Below, one piece after another: positions 12,701 to 24,193 of a stretch of 64,000 nt of DNA (the first letter of the stretch is position 1; every line of letters starts with the position of its first letter). This DNA is from Dipteronia dyeriana (lineage: Eukaryota > Streptophyta > Magnoliopsida > Sapindales > Sapindaceae). Both the position numbers and the translations under genes were made by a program. The stretch is from positions 3,663,768-3,727,767 of the forward strand of contig CM065300.1 of assembly GCA_032871835.1 (NCBI GenBank). Direction: 5' to 3'. Under the pieces are notes generated by a model. That model did no database searches. It saw only the letters and a program-made list of their open reading frames with translations, and was not told where the DNA came from.

Positions 12701-12788
12701 TCAACCCGCTTAAATTGGTTTGGTTTGGTTTGGGGGGGGGGGGGGGGGGGTTGATCGATTTGACGGTTTGGGTGCCCACCACGTCTAT
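9711..12788. repeat. 3.07-kb tandem duplication, copy 1
   Basis: Collinear with 12790-15855 over its whole length. It contains a section found again from 17476 (AAGAATTGTC, GACATTAAGC). Next comes a promoter-like stretch with CTATAAATAGAACCCTGGAG at about 10475. Then follow degenerate units of about 160-190 bp (AGTCCAATTCATACTCA, GGTTTTGATCACGGTTTCGA), a phylloplanin 3' flank from about 11080, a TA tract at about 11937 and the phylloplanin 5' flank from about 11970, but no phylloplanin gene between them. A MITE closes the unit. No ORF is recognisable. Confidence 0.85.
12113..12782. mobile_element. hAT-like MITE, copy 1
   Basis: Non-coding element of 670 bp starting TGTAGGGGTGGGTAGG and ending GTGCCCACCAC, with subterminal GGTTTGG/CCAAACC inverted motifs. 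It is flanked by GTCTATAC and GTCTATAA, a near-perfect 8-bp target duplication as in hAT elements. The empty site is seen at about 50225 (GTCTATAGTTACTTAG). A run of about 18 G lies at 12733-12750. Confidence 0.7.
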
Positions 12789-12789
12789 A

Positions 12790-15700
12790 AATTGCTTCTT
12801 GAAAAAAAATAACTTTTAAACCCTACAAATTTGCTTCTTACAAACATACAAAATAGTATGAAAAAATCTGAAAATTGTATTAAACAAATTCAAGAATTGT
12901 CTGACAATGACATTAAGCATCTGGAAACAATTCATTCTCTAGAAGTAAGTTTATACATATAATGATATCAAATTGTCGTTGTGTTGAAGCAACCATGTTT
13001 TTTTTTTCTTTTCTACCATGAAATAAGAAGAAGAAGAAAAAAAAATCACAAAAAAAAAAAGAAATGAGAAGAAAAAATAAATCCTTCAGTGAAAAATAGA
13101 GAGACCAGATATGGATGTATTAAGTTTGAAAATAAGTAAAAATGGTAGTTTTGGAAATATATCAATAATAATAATAATAACATTTAATTGTATTTAATTA
13201 AATAAAATTTTTAAAAAGTTGTGCATAAATAAACCGATAGGGGCTGTATCAATAGCACCACTCTATAACATTGTATACGTGTTATGTGTGGCAAAAGAAC
13301 GTGTCATGATATGTGTGGTAGCCAAAAATGGCCTTTTAGCCTAACTCCTAAGCCCCACAACCAACTTCGTGTAGGATCCAGTTTAGGCCCACCTTATACT
13401 CGTCGATATGGGAAACCTCAGTTGAATCCAAGTTTAACTCAATCAAATACTCATTCACTCTAACTCTACCGATCACTTATCTGATATCAGTAAAAGTTTG
13501 AATGGGTCAAGGATCTTTTTATCCCACGAAATCTGATTCTCAACTATCCTCAACTATCAGCTTTTTGGAGAGGTCTATAAATAGAACCCTGGAGAGGGAT
13601 TCTGACTTCTCTGCTTTAAGTGTGCTAAAACTCTGCTTACAAGTATTCAAGTCATTCAATTATACAAATCCTTTGCTTGTCCATTTGATCGTTTTTATCG
13701 CTTATATTCACGTTACACAGTTATACTTGCATTCTTAGTCCAATTCATACTCAGTTTTAGTAATTCAACTATGAGAACCTGGGTTTTGATCACGGTTTCG
13801 ATTTGAAACCAAATTCGTCGAAACCACACAAACTGATTCTTATATACAAGTATTGTAGCCAGTTTTTCATTTTTTTCGTTTTTTTTCACTAATAATTACA
13901 TTAAACTATATAAAAATTAATTAAACCTCAGTTTTGACAGTTTTAACAGTTTTGGTTTGAAACTGAAGTCAATGAAACCATAAAACGAGTTATCCAACGC
14001 AAGAATTGTATCAATTTTTTTTAATTTGATCATTTCCGTTGATTATATTTATATTTAACGTGTTGTCTTAGTCTAATTTACACTCGTTTTTATAGTTTAA
14101 CTATGAAAATCAAATTTATGACAGTATCAATGATTTTTGTTTTCGGTTTGAAATCCAATTCATGCTCGATTCATGATGTAGGTGTGAGGGGTATACTCAC
14201 CGAACCAATCTCTTCTCGTCAGTTAAAATATTAATTGATGAATAAAGAAAAATTATTTTTATTTATTCACCCATGTGATTAATTTTTGATATGAAAATGA
14301 GGATATATTTGTTTAAATTATGCTTACTCCGACGAAAGTAGAGATATATAATTCAACACAATAAATTATTTAATCTTACGGTAATGAGATTGTAAATTAT
14401 TTAATCTTACTTCCAACATTCAAATTTATAATATATATTTCTTTTAAAAAATATGTTGGCTCAATTTCGTTAATGAAATATCGATACAGTAAATGAGAAT
14501 TAATTTTCATCCGGTAATATATCAAATAATTTCTGATATTTATGCGTAATTCCTTAAAAAAAAAGAGATTGGTTTGATTAAATTAAAATAAAATTTAATT
14601 AAACCTTTTAAAAATTTTGTTGGCTTGGGATCGGACTGCGTCGCCACTATTAGCTAATATATATGATCTATATTAATAGACTTTTATGTGAGAGATTCAA
14701 ACCTTTAACTTTTGTGTGAATCTTTGGATTAAAATTCATTGATTATTAATTATTTATATAAATACAATCACATGACCTCAAATCTAAGACACTGAGAATA
14801 GGCTTTTACATGAGAGATTCAAACCTATAACTTTTGTATGAATCTTTGGATTGAAATTCAATGAATATTAATTATTTGTATAAATATAGTAATATGACCT
14901 CGAATCTAATACACTGAGAATCGACACTCGTTACCACCAACACATTGGGTCGTGGTGACAAGTTGTTCTTACTAATTTAAAAACCGTATTAACAATTGAT
15001 ATGTACTCTTACAAAAAATACGAAAGTTATATATATATATATATCTTCTGATAAAGGTACCGATGAGGAAAGCAACCCTCATCGAATGGTTAATCTTTTT
15101 CCACCTAGATTTTTTTGAGTAACAAACAGGTACACATGTCAAGGAAAACCGAAAATTGTTACGATTAAAAGCTCTCGAATCTCTATTTATTTGTTGTCTA
15201 TACCGTAGGGGTGGGTAGGTTTGACTATACCCAAACCAAACCAATATAAAATTACAACTCAAACCAAACCAAACCATTTATAATGTAAATCCAATCCAAT
15301 AAAATTGGGTTTGGTTTAATGGTTTAAGAAAATAATTACGTTATATTTTTATTTGAATAAATTTAATAATATCAAATTATCGGTATAAGAAGTTAAACCA
15401 ATTATCAATAAGATAAACAATAGTATTAGTTTATAATACTAAATTTAACTCGAGTGCAGAACAATAATAGTAAAAAGAAAACTCAAGTGTTGTACGTCTA
15501 AAACTTATAAAATAAAGTTTAAGCTTCTAAATTAATAATATACACCACCATCCAAGCAACTACTTTGAAGTTTCGAAGTTCACTTCTTGTTACATTAGGT
15601 TAACTTTAGGTTTTGTTTGTTTTGTCAAATAGTTTAATTAATATTACTATATCTATATAAGTATGCAATGGTTTGGATTGAGTTATGCGATTTGATAAAT

Positions 15701-15855
15701 CACAACCCACAAATCGATCCAAATTAACCGATAGGGTTGCTCAAAAACAACTCATTCGGTTTATTTTATTTAACGAAACCAAATCAACCCGTTTAAATTG
15801 GTTTGGTTTGGACGGGTTGATCGGTTTGACGGTTTGGGTGCCCACCATGACTATA
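12790..15855. repeat. 3.07-kb tandem duplication, copy 2
   Basis: Second copy of the 9711-12788 unit, same order of parts: AAGAATTGTC block, CTATAAATAGAACCCTGGAG at about 13575, degenerate 160-190 bp units, phylloplanin 3' flank, TA tract at about 15030, phylloplanin 5' flank, MITE. The phylloplanin gene is again missing at the same place, so it was lost before the duplication. After 15855 the sequence continues as module DNA (ATTACTTAGTAGCGTGCACG), which gives the original, unduplicated right border. Confidence 0.85.
15204..15848. mobile_element. hAT-like MITE, copy 2
   Basis: Same element as 12113-12782, carried by the second tandem copy, with matching ends and a more decayed target duplication (GTCTATAC against GACTATAA). 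It lacks the long G run of copy 1. Confidence 0.7.
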
Positions 15856-15894
15856 ATTACTTAGTAGCGTGCACGTCTAATTGAACATAACTAA

Positions 15895-16830
15895 AAGAGA
15901 GGAAACCAAAAATAGTCGTTGGAAATATTAAACTTTCGTTAGTAATCACTTTTGAAATTATAATCGTTAATAGCCACTTTTAAAAAAAAAAATCAATGTA
16001 TGTCCATAAATTATAAAAATATCCCTGAATTTAATTTTTTTCTTATAAACTGGAAGCAAACGTGAAATCATAACTAAAATATGGAACCAAACTTGAAATC
16101 TTGCCTAAAAATATGAAATCTTGAAACTTGAAACCTTGAAACTTGAAACCTTGACTAAATTAGAATGAAATTTGAAATCTTGACTAAATTGAAATGTTAA
16201 AACTTAAAATGTTCTGGATTTCTATGTTTTTCATTTTATCTTAAAACTTGAAATCTTAATTAAATTAAAATGTTGAAATTTGAAATCTTAATTAAATTGA
16301 AATGCTAAAACTTGAAATGTTCTGGGTTTCTAAGTTTTTCGTTTTCTTTCCCTTTTTTCTACAGACCACATCATCAGCGGGGGGGGGGGGGGGGGAACTC
16401 GACCACCCTGCTGGACGATCGTGAAGCCCAGGTGACGGCACACCGGCACGCTAGCGATGTCGCGTGAGAGAGAGGAGAGGAGAGAGAAAGAGAGGTGCGG
16501 TAGAGAGAGAGAGAAAGAGAGGATAGAGAGGTGTGGGGAGAGAGAAAGAGAGGTTCGATGAGAGAGAGGAGGCCAGCGACGATTCGTCGACCTTCGCGAC
16601 GGTGCTGACGATGATCTGTCGGCACATCATCGACGGGGAGAGAGAGAGGAGAGGAGAGAGAAAGAAAAAGAGAAAAAGAGAAAAAGAGAGAGTGTGTATG
16701 TTTGATGATGGTTTTTATATGAGGACATTCAAGTAATTTCTTTAAAATGTGGTATTAATTAATAAATTTTCGTTTGTGGTTAGAAGCGAATTTTCTATGT
16801 TATATGTGATTAGTTTTAACAATTTCCACT
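15895..16830. mobile_element. Unclassified insertion of about 0.94 kb
   Basis: It interrupts the module between AACATAACTAA and AAAATCGGTTTCTT, which are adjacent at about 50266-50282. Inside are AACTTGAAATCTTG-type repeats (16090-16320), a G run (16380-16395) and long GA-rich tracts (16465-16560 and 16635-16690). Short ORFs through the purine tracts are low complexity. Terminal repeats are weak, so I do not assign a class. Confidence 0.5.
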
Positions 16831-17222
16831 AACGAAAATCGGTTTCTTACGATACGGCAGATATTATATATATGTTACCTTGTCTTTGCTTTTCAGACAA
16901 TAAAATTGAATATTCTGGGACCTAGTAAACCAATTATAGACATACAATTGCACAGTTTGGTGAATAAGGCAGATATTAACTAAAATCTGTTTCTTACAAT
17001 AAGGCAGATATCAAAACAAAAAGATCAACAAATTAAATGCAATATCAAACCAGGTAAATTAACATAAAAGACTTTTCGCAATGCAAAAATTTCATACTGT
17101 CAACTTCCAAAAGGTACAAAATGCACTCCTAACTATAGAGCAAATAAGTCTAAAATGTCGCACCACACGAATTTTACTGATAGATTAACAAACAAAAACC
17201 CAAAAACTCAGTCCCCAGATTG
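16831..17222. repeat. Module DNA: phylloplanin 5' flank joined to RPL22 3' flank
   Basis: Copy of the sequence at 9040-9480 (ATTCTGGGACCTAGTAAACC, GGCAGATATTAACTAAAATC) leading into the RPL22 3' flank (ATGCAAAAATTTCATACTGT). The KCS remnant present near 9200 is absent here. No gene. Confidence 0.7.
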
Positions 17223-17367
17223 TTAATCTTCTTCCTCACCCTCATTCTCTGCAATGTTAAAGTATCTGAGTTCGTAAGCATTCCTATCCTTGTTGGACAC
17301 AATCACGCGAAGCCAGTCCCTCAAATTGTGCTTCTTCAAATACTTATTCGTCAAGTATTTCAAGTTC
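17223..17367 (-). pseudogene. RPL22 last exon, isolated copy with an open frame
   Basis: A 145-nt segment, exactly the length of the terminal exon of the RPL22 gene at 61713-61857, with the acceptor AG, an open reading frame and the TAA stop all preserved. Decoded residues include [20 protein letters not shown] and the acidic C terminus ending EEED. Against the real gene it has a few substitutions (Y to N at the splice codon, K to N, V to L, A to V). I could find no upstream coding exon for residues 1-80 on this strand before the next repeat, so it cannot make eL22 alone. It is a duplicated terminal exon, relevant only if spliced from another transcript. Confidence 0.8.
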
Positions 17368-17475
17368 CTAATCCAATTTTAAACCAACAAATCGTATGAA
17401 AAATAAAAATTCAACAAAGTAATTAAATCTAATAAATCCTCATATTCTTTTTCATTAAAAAAAACTCGTTATTGT

Positions 17476-18790
17476 AATTTGTTCTTTTTTAAAAATATAA
17501 CCCTTAAACCCTAAAATTTACTTATTACGCACGTACAAAATATTATGTAAAAGTCTGAAAAAAGTATCAAGCATCTCCACGAATTGCCTTCATTAAACAT
17601 CCGGAAACAATTTATTCTCTAGAAATAAGTTTGATTTTTTTTTTATAATGTTGAAATAATTGTATTCTTTGTTTTTTTTTCCACCATGAAATAAGAAGGA
17701 AAAAAAAACTCAAAAACAAAAAAAGAAATAAGAATAAGAAAAAATAAATCATTCAATGGAGGTGAGAGAAGGGTATACAGAGATCAAAGATAGAAAGACC
17801 TAGGGATGGAGCTTGAAATGAAAGAAACACATAAATTCGCAATCAAATAGATTCAAATACAAAATAACATCCTATACAAGTTGAAATAAAAGTTAAGTTG
17901 TTTAATATGTATATATAATTAGTAAAATATGTTAATAAATTATATGGAGCTTGCTTGGTGTGTAATTTAACAAGAAAATCAATATGTATATATAGTTAGA
18001 TTGTTTGGTATATAATTTAAGTTATAGTTTATAAATATGTATATATAGTTAGTAAAATAAAAATAATAAAAATATTGAAATTATAATTAAAATATATATT
18101 AATATATTTTTTATATAATATTATAATATTTGAGGGAAATGGGGAAATGGGGATGGGGGCACCTAACCCCAACCCCATCCCCATTTTAAGGAATTTGTGG
18201 GGGAAATGGGGATGGGGATGGGAACGGGTCCCCCCATCCCCAACCCATTTAAATTTTGGGTTAAAAGTCATTCTCACCCCCACCCCCCCTAATTCCCCCA
18301 TTTTTTCCTAAAAAAATTCCTCCAAATAGGGATGGGGGAGCGGGGGTTTGGGGCCCCGGGGTAAAATGATCATCTCTAGAAAGACCAGATATGAGAGTAT
18401 TAAGTTTAAAAAATAAGTAATAAAGGTAATTTTAGAAATAAATCAAAACAAACTAATAAAATTATTTAATTTTATTTAATTAATTCAAAATTTTAAAAAG
18501 TTGTGTATAAATAGATCGGTAAAGAATTGCCAATAGCAGTATAGCACCGCTCTATAATGTTGGATGTGTTAAATTTATGTGTGGCAAAACAACATGTCAA
18601 GATATGTGTAGTAGCCAAAAATGGAATTTAGGCCCGACTCCTAAACCCACAACCAACTTCGTGTTGGACCAGGTTTAGGCCCACCCGATATGGATCGACC
18701 CAGGAAACCTCAGTTAAATCCTAGTTTGACTACTTATTCACTCTGATTCTAATAGATATAATCGAAAGAATAGGGTATTTGCATTCTGAA
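17476..18790. repeat. Third, partial copy of the 3-kb unit (delta segment)
   Basis: Diverged match to the beginning of the 9711 and 12790 units, interrupted by a hAT-like element at 17801-18378. It continues with ACCAACTTCGTGT and GGTTTAGGCCCACC (18650-18690) and fades after CACTCTGATTCTA (about 18750). Related sequence resumes at 20271. Confidence 0.7.
17801..18378. mobile_element. hAT-like non-autonomous element
   Basis: A 578-bp non-coding element with ends TAGGGATGG and CATCTCTA and an exact 8-bp target duplication GAAAGACC (17793-17800 and 18379-18386). Empty sites are present in the sister copies at about 10010 and 13097 (GAGAGACCAGATATG). The interior ends in alternating G-rich and C-rich blocks (GGGGATGGGG, CCCCATCCCC). 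Confidence 0.85.
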
Positions 18791-19287
18791 AAACTGTATT
18801 TACACCTCTATTATATGTACACCCTACTAAATATTTAAAAGTTTTGTTAGCACACCCTAAATATTACCAATGCATCTCTTTCTTTGATTAAATACTATAT
18901 GTGAACATATTACAAAAATAATTAAAATAAAATAAAATTACAAATTACAAAACAATTAAAGTAGGAACAAACTAAAAGCCGGTGGGTGGAGCGGCTCCTT
19001 CCAGATCTAGGAGGAACCCCACTTCTTCACTTTTGTTTTAATTTTTTAGTTATTTTAATTAAATTTAATAGTTTTTAATGGTTTTTATTTTTTTTAATAA
19101 TAGTTATTTATTATTTTTAATTTAACTGAGTATTATTTGAATTTTTAATCAGTAAACAGTTTTTTTATCAAAAGAAAAACTAAAATATTGAATAAATAAG
19201 AGCTCTACTTCCTGTCCTCCATGCTTTTCCTCTAAACCAAGGGTACCCGAAAGTTGTTTTCTAATTTAAACAGTTAATTGTTTCAAG

Positions 19288-19354
<67 letters not shown>

Positions 19355-20270
19355 GCTTAAAACATTGAATATTATGAACATTGAATATTATCGTAATATA
19401 GATTGTATTTATAATTAGTTATATGGATGTCAGTATTGTCATCCTAACAGAAATTGTTCCCGCTATTAATCTAAACAACGGTCAACCCAAGAGAACAAAA
19501 AGCTAAAAATTATCCCCCCACCATTTTATTTTGTTTCTGTTTGTTTTATTCTTTTTATACAGATTTAAAGAGGAGTCGATAGATATCTAGATCAAATTGT
19601 TTGGATCTAACTTGTATCCAACCCAATCCACAATTATTTTAGATCGACCATCTGCGATATGCACATAAATGTAAGATATATTTGGTGATTTAATTTGTGC
19701 AAAGGTTGCAATACGACTGAGGAAAAAGCTGGGCTCTTTTGGGCTTTTTCGGTACATACAATTCCTAACCCAAATTCCTTGTTCAAAGTTTGGATGGGCT
19801 CATTTGTCAAAATGTTGTCAATGGTCAAAAATGGGTTTTTATTTATAGAAAATAAATTTAGATATCTTATTTAGTTTTTCTTTTCTAGAATATATGGATT
19901 AATTAATGTATTTTAAGTAAACAAACCCTAGATATATATTCCAAAATTATTTCTTCTGAGATAAGATTTTCTGATGATAATATAGTTAAATAATTCAAGA
20001 AATATTAAAGTTAAATAAATCAAACTAGTTTTCAACATATAAAGACTCATAAAAAACACCAGTGATACATACAACAACAAACACTAAGCTTGAAAATAAC
20101 TTGTATTCAAAGTTAGGTATTTCAATGCAACCATGGCTACGTGAATCGAGCCAAAATCACCCGTCCTCTTTTTCCACATTTCAAAACAAGTTACTTGAAC
20201 CAAACGAAACCAAGCTTCCATCAATACAATTATTGGGGTTTATATTTACATTAAATTTAATTCCTTAATT
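18791..20270. other. Unclassified AT-rich stretch
   Basis: No gene or known element recognised. It holds one of the longest simple repeats in the window, a TA tract at 19290-19352, and splits two parts of a degenerate 3-kb unit, so it is probably one or more old insertions. The short minus-strand ORF at 19634-19828 has no recognisable features. Confidence 0.5.
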
Positions 20271-20695
20271 TAATATATACTCGTTAAATTCGAGTTTTAG
20301 CGGTGTTTCAACAGTGCAGTTTAAAACTGACCTCGTCAAAAACACAAAACAAATTATTCAACACAAGTATATATCGTAGCCAATTTTTAATTTAATCATT
20401 TTTTGTTTATTATGTTTACATCAGAAGTGTTTTCTCAGTCCAATTTATACTTATTTTTATAATTTAACTATGTAAAATCAAATTACGGCAATTTCGACTA
20501 TTTAGGTTTGAAACGGAACTCGTTGGAACCATCAAAATGAGTTCTTAATTGTTTGCAAGTATTATAGCAATTTTTGCATTTGACTGTTTTTGTCACTTAT
20601 TTATGTGTCCCTTAGTCCAATTCGTACTCAATTTTAGTAATTCAACTATAAGAACCTAGGCTTTGATCACGGTTTCGATTTGAAACTGGTGCAAC
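20271..20695. repeat. Delta segment, continued
   Basis: Degenerate 160-190 bp units as in 13690-14160, ending GGTTTCGATTTGAAAC at about 20686. The matching continuation (CGTCGAAACCACACAAAC) is found at about 32907, so the DNA between is inserted. Confidence 0.65.
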
Positions 20696-20870
20696 GGAAA
20701 TTGAAAGTTCAAGCCAAATTCATAGCTACCGGAATAAATCCTTTAATACCAACCCTTTTTTAGTGGGAATTAGTGGAAATAGTCTTTCTCAACATTCACT
20801 TTCTAGAAAATAACCTCTTTGAAAAAAAAAATTACATATATAGCCGTTTTGCGAACCTCATTTACTAATA

Positions 20871-22495
20871 AGGCTCAAAAAATAAATAGCACTTTTTGGA
20901 GGTGGCATTTCAACATTGTCACAACTTTAATAACTTATATTTAAAAGACACTTATTATGGTGAACGGATAAAAATGCCCCCAATAGTTGTTCCATTAGAA
21001 TTCATTCATTCATTTTTTTACAGTGAGAGTTATGAAATAAAGAGATAAAGTTCCGCTGAAACTTAGACGCATTCGGAGGTCGAGCTCCCCGCCGAGCCGC
21101 TGTGGTCGAGCTGTCAGGTCAGCTCGCGGGGGGCAGGGGGCAGCGCTCCTGGTGCTTTTTTTTTTTATCAGTACTTTAAAAAAAAATATTCTTGATCCTT
21201 TGAAAAATATGTTCGATTCTTTCAAAAAAAAATCTTCTATTCTTTTTAATATATGCTTGAATTCGCTTCAAATATACTCGATTTAATTAAACCTAATTTT
21301 CAAAAAAAAAATCTCGATCCTTTGAAAAAAATCTTCTCGATCGTTTGAAAAAAATTCTCGATCCTTTGAAAAAATTCTCGATCCCTTGAAAAATCTTCTC
21401 AATCCTTTGAAAAAAAATCTCGTTCTTTTGAAAAATTTCTCGATCCCTTAAAAAAAATTCTCGATCCTTTGAAAAAATTCTCGATCCTTGAAAAATCTTC
21501 TCGATCCTTTGAAAAAAATTATCGATCCTTTGAAAAAATTCTTGATCCCTTGAAAAATCTTCTCGATCCCTTGAAAAAATTCTCGATCCCTTGAAAAATC
21601 TTCTCGATCCCTTGAAAAAAATTCTCGATCCTTTGAAAAAAATTCTCGATCCTTTGAAAAAAATTCTCGTTCCCTTGAAAAAAATTCTCGATCCCTTGAA
21701 AAATCATCTCGATCATTTGAAAAATATTCTCGATCCTTTGAAAAAAATTATCGATCCTTTGAAAAAAAAATTCGATCCCTTGAAAAATCTTCTCGATCAT
21801 TTGAAAAATATTATCGATCCTTTGAAAAATATTATCGATCCTTGAAAAAAAATCTCGATCCTTTGAAAAATATTCTCGATCCTTTGAAAAATATTCTCGA
21901 TCCTTTGAAAAAAATCTCGATCCTTTGAAAAAAATCTCGATCCTTTGAAAAATATTCTCGATCATTTGAAAAAATTTCTCGATCCTTTGAAAATTTCTCT
22001 ATCCTTTGACAAATGTTCAATTATTTCAATTCTTTCAAAAATATGCTCGATTCTTTCTAAAATAAACTCGGTCATATTATAAAAAAAGTTTGATTTGGAT
22101 ACAAATATGCTCGATTTAACTAAACCTTATTTTCAAAAATAAAATGCTCGATCCTTTGAAAAATAAAATGTTCATACATGATCATACAAAGACTAGACAA
22201 CAAATCATAACGAATAGATATATTGTTAAACCACAAATAAATATATAAAAATATATAAACGAATATCACAAATATATATTATCTTCTTGTGCAGAATCTA
22301 GAAAGAGACAAGTTTTTTGGAGAGAGAGGGGAGTTATCGTTTTCAAAGTGTAGATGGAAACACAATGAAAAAAAATGATTATTTAATGGCAATTTGGGTA
22401 GTTCACCATAATAGGTGTCTTTTAAACTTAAATTATTAAAACGGTGACACCATTAAAACACATAAAAAAAATGTGACATATCTCACAATTTACAC
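20871..22495. mobile_element. MULE D, gene-less derivative of the B/C lineage
   Basis: A 1,625-bp element with both termini of the MULE B/C family. The left end is AGGCTCAAAAAATAAATAGC, close to the right end of B on the other strand. The right end runs ATAATAGGTGTCTTTTAAAC to ACAATTTACAC. Flanks TTTACTAATA (20861-20870) and TTTACTAGTA (22496-22505) form a 10-bp target duplication with one mismatch. The interior has only a minisatellite (21190-22175) and a GC-rich patch (about 21070-21155). A decayed splice donor (AAGAAG|ATAA on the minus strand, about 22290) matches the mudrA donor of A, B and C. Confidence 0.85.
21190..22175. repeat. Minisatellite of MULE D
   Basis: About 50 head-to-tail degenerate units of 17-21 bp built on CTCGATCCTTTGAAAAA, the same family as the arrays of MULEs A, B and C. 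ORFs of 60-148 codons through it exist only because unit lengths often keep a frame; the predicted peptides are pure repeats. Confidence 0.95.
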
Positions 22496-22775
22496 TTTAC
22501 TAGTATGCCCTTAAAAGGCCCTGTTGTTGAAATCCCCTAAATACCCTCCTCAAATTTTAGAACAAATAAAACCTGATCAAGTGGACTAAATTACCCTCTC
22601 GAATCTGATTTTCCACAAAATGACTAAATTGCCCTCTTATTTCAAACAAAACTTCAATTATCAACACCAAAACCATTTTAATTCAAACGGTCTCATGCTT
22701 TGTGCCTATAACAAGAACAACCAGAACCCAAAGTGGGAGGAAGAAGGAAGCATAAGGTCTTCGTTGTCGTCATCG

Positions 22776-23310
22776 TAGGGATGGCAACGGGGCGGGTCGG
22801 GGTCGGGGAATGCTTTTCCATCCCCATCCCCGCCCCCCAAAACCATCCTAAATCTCCATCATCATCCCCATCATCATCCCCATCCCCGTCCCTATCCCCG
22901 TATTAAGAGAAGCAGGGGGAGCCTTACCCATACCCACCCCATTCTCCGTCTAATATAACAATACATTTAAAAATTAAAACTTAAAACAAAGAAAAAAAAT
23001 AGAAATTCACATTTATTTCAAAATCAAAGATTCTATAAAATAAACCAACTTCTAAAGTTTAGTTAAAAAAACTATTTCTATTAAAAATTAATTTTAAATG
23101 ATATTAAAAATCTGAATATTATATATTATAATATATATATATATATATATATCAGGGTGGGGAGTCCTTCACTCCTTCCCCCGTCCCCGCCCCGCTTCAC
23201 CTTCGAGGACAAGACTTTGTCCCCACCCCCTAATATTATCTCCCATCACCGCCCCATTCGTGGCGGGTCCCCACGGGGCCCCGATCCCACGAGGAATACT
23301 GTCATCTCTA
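22776..23310. mobile_element. hAT-like non-autonomous element in MULE E
   Basis: A 535-bp element beginning TAGGGATGGCAACGGGG and ending CTGTCATCTCTA, so its ends are inverted. It is flanked by GTCGTCATC on both sides (22766-22774 and 23311-23319). G/C-rich subterminal blocks and an AT-rich core with a TA tract at about 23130 resemble 17801-18378. The host left and right of it is one trinucleotide-rich stretch of MULE E. Confidence 0.8.
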
Positions 23311-23531
23311 GTCGTCATCATTATTGTCATCATCGCCATCGGCATAGAACCAAGCAACCAAACTCTAGACGATACTCAAACCCAAATAACAATAAACGAG
23401 AAATAGATAGAGAAATGAGAAGCAGAAGCTCGTTGTTGTTATGGTCGTCGTCATCATCATCGTCACCGTCGTTGTCGTCATTGTCATTTAACGAAGCACC
23501 CAAACCCTAGAAAAACACAAACCAATTTAAA

Positions 23532-24193
23532 GGTACTAATTTCTTCAAATTTCTATATTTTATTGGAGTTTGTTATTCTTTGTGTTTTGGGATGATATTC
23601 GAGTCTGTTACTGCTTATGTTTTGGGATGAATATTAAAGTTTGTTATTGTTTGTTATTGTTTGTGTTTTAGAATTTTCTCCTGCTTGATTGATTGTTGTG
23701 AACTACACTAGAAATTTATAGTGGGAGGGAAGAAAGAAAAACGTTTGCAGAGCAAGTGACTGATGTTGCATATACATATGTTTAGGCTATAAACTATTCT
23801 CATAACTGTATGGTCGAGGGATGGATGATACATGTAAGACTGATGTTTCTCTGAATGTTTATGATAAGCTTAGTAGTGATTTTGAGCCTAAGATTGATGA
23901 TACAATCATAATTTTCAGCATGAGACTGATGTTTTTGCTATGAATGCCCATTATTGACGTTGAGCCTGGGAATAATGTAACATTTTTAAATTTAAGCCTA
24001 GAACTTATTTTCATAAGCCTGAGACTGATGCATTCATAGTCTATTAGTATATGAATGTTTTCATAAGCATAACATTCATAAGCATAGTATTATTGTTGAG
24101 CCTGAGATTGATGATACATTCATAAACTTGAGCCTAAGAGATACTTTTGTAAGCCTCAGAATGATGTTTTATTTTTGTTTTCATTGTTTAGAT
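23532..24193. repeat. Putative 5'-UTR intron of the MULE E ULP gene, with diffuse repeats
   Basis: Begins at a donor-like AAAG|GTACTA (23531/23532) and ends at an acceptor-like TTGTTTAG before the coding exon. From about 23830 it contains degenerate copies of GAGCCTGAGACTGATG and ATTCATAAGC. This is the same arrangement as in MULEs B and C but with an unrelated repeat. Confidence 0.5.

Noticed and set aside
16374..16736. Two overlapping ORFs rich in Ser/Leu or Glu/Arg
   Set aside because: They come from GA-rich simple sequence inside an insertion, with no domain or conserved copy.
21519..22020. Long ORFs (up to 148 codons) with IFQRIENFFKGSR-like repeats
   Set aside because: They are frame readings through the MULE D minisatellite; the other strand is open as well and units are not selected as protein.
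23157..23510. 117-codon plus-strand ORF rich in Pro, Ser and Arg
   Set aside because: It spans the border of a hAT-like element into CAT/CGT trinucleotide repeats, so it is not one evolutionary unit.
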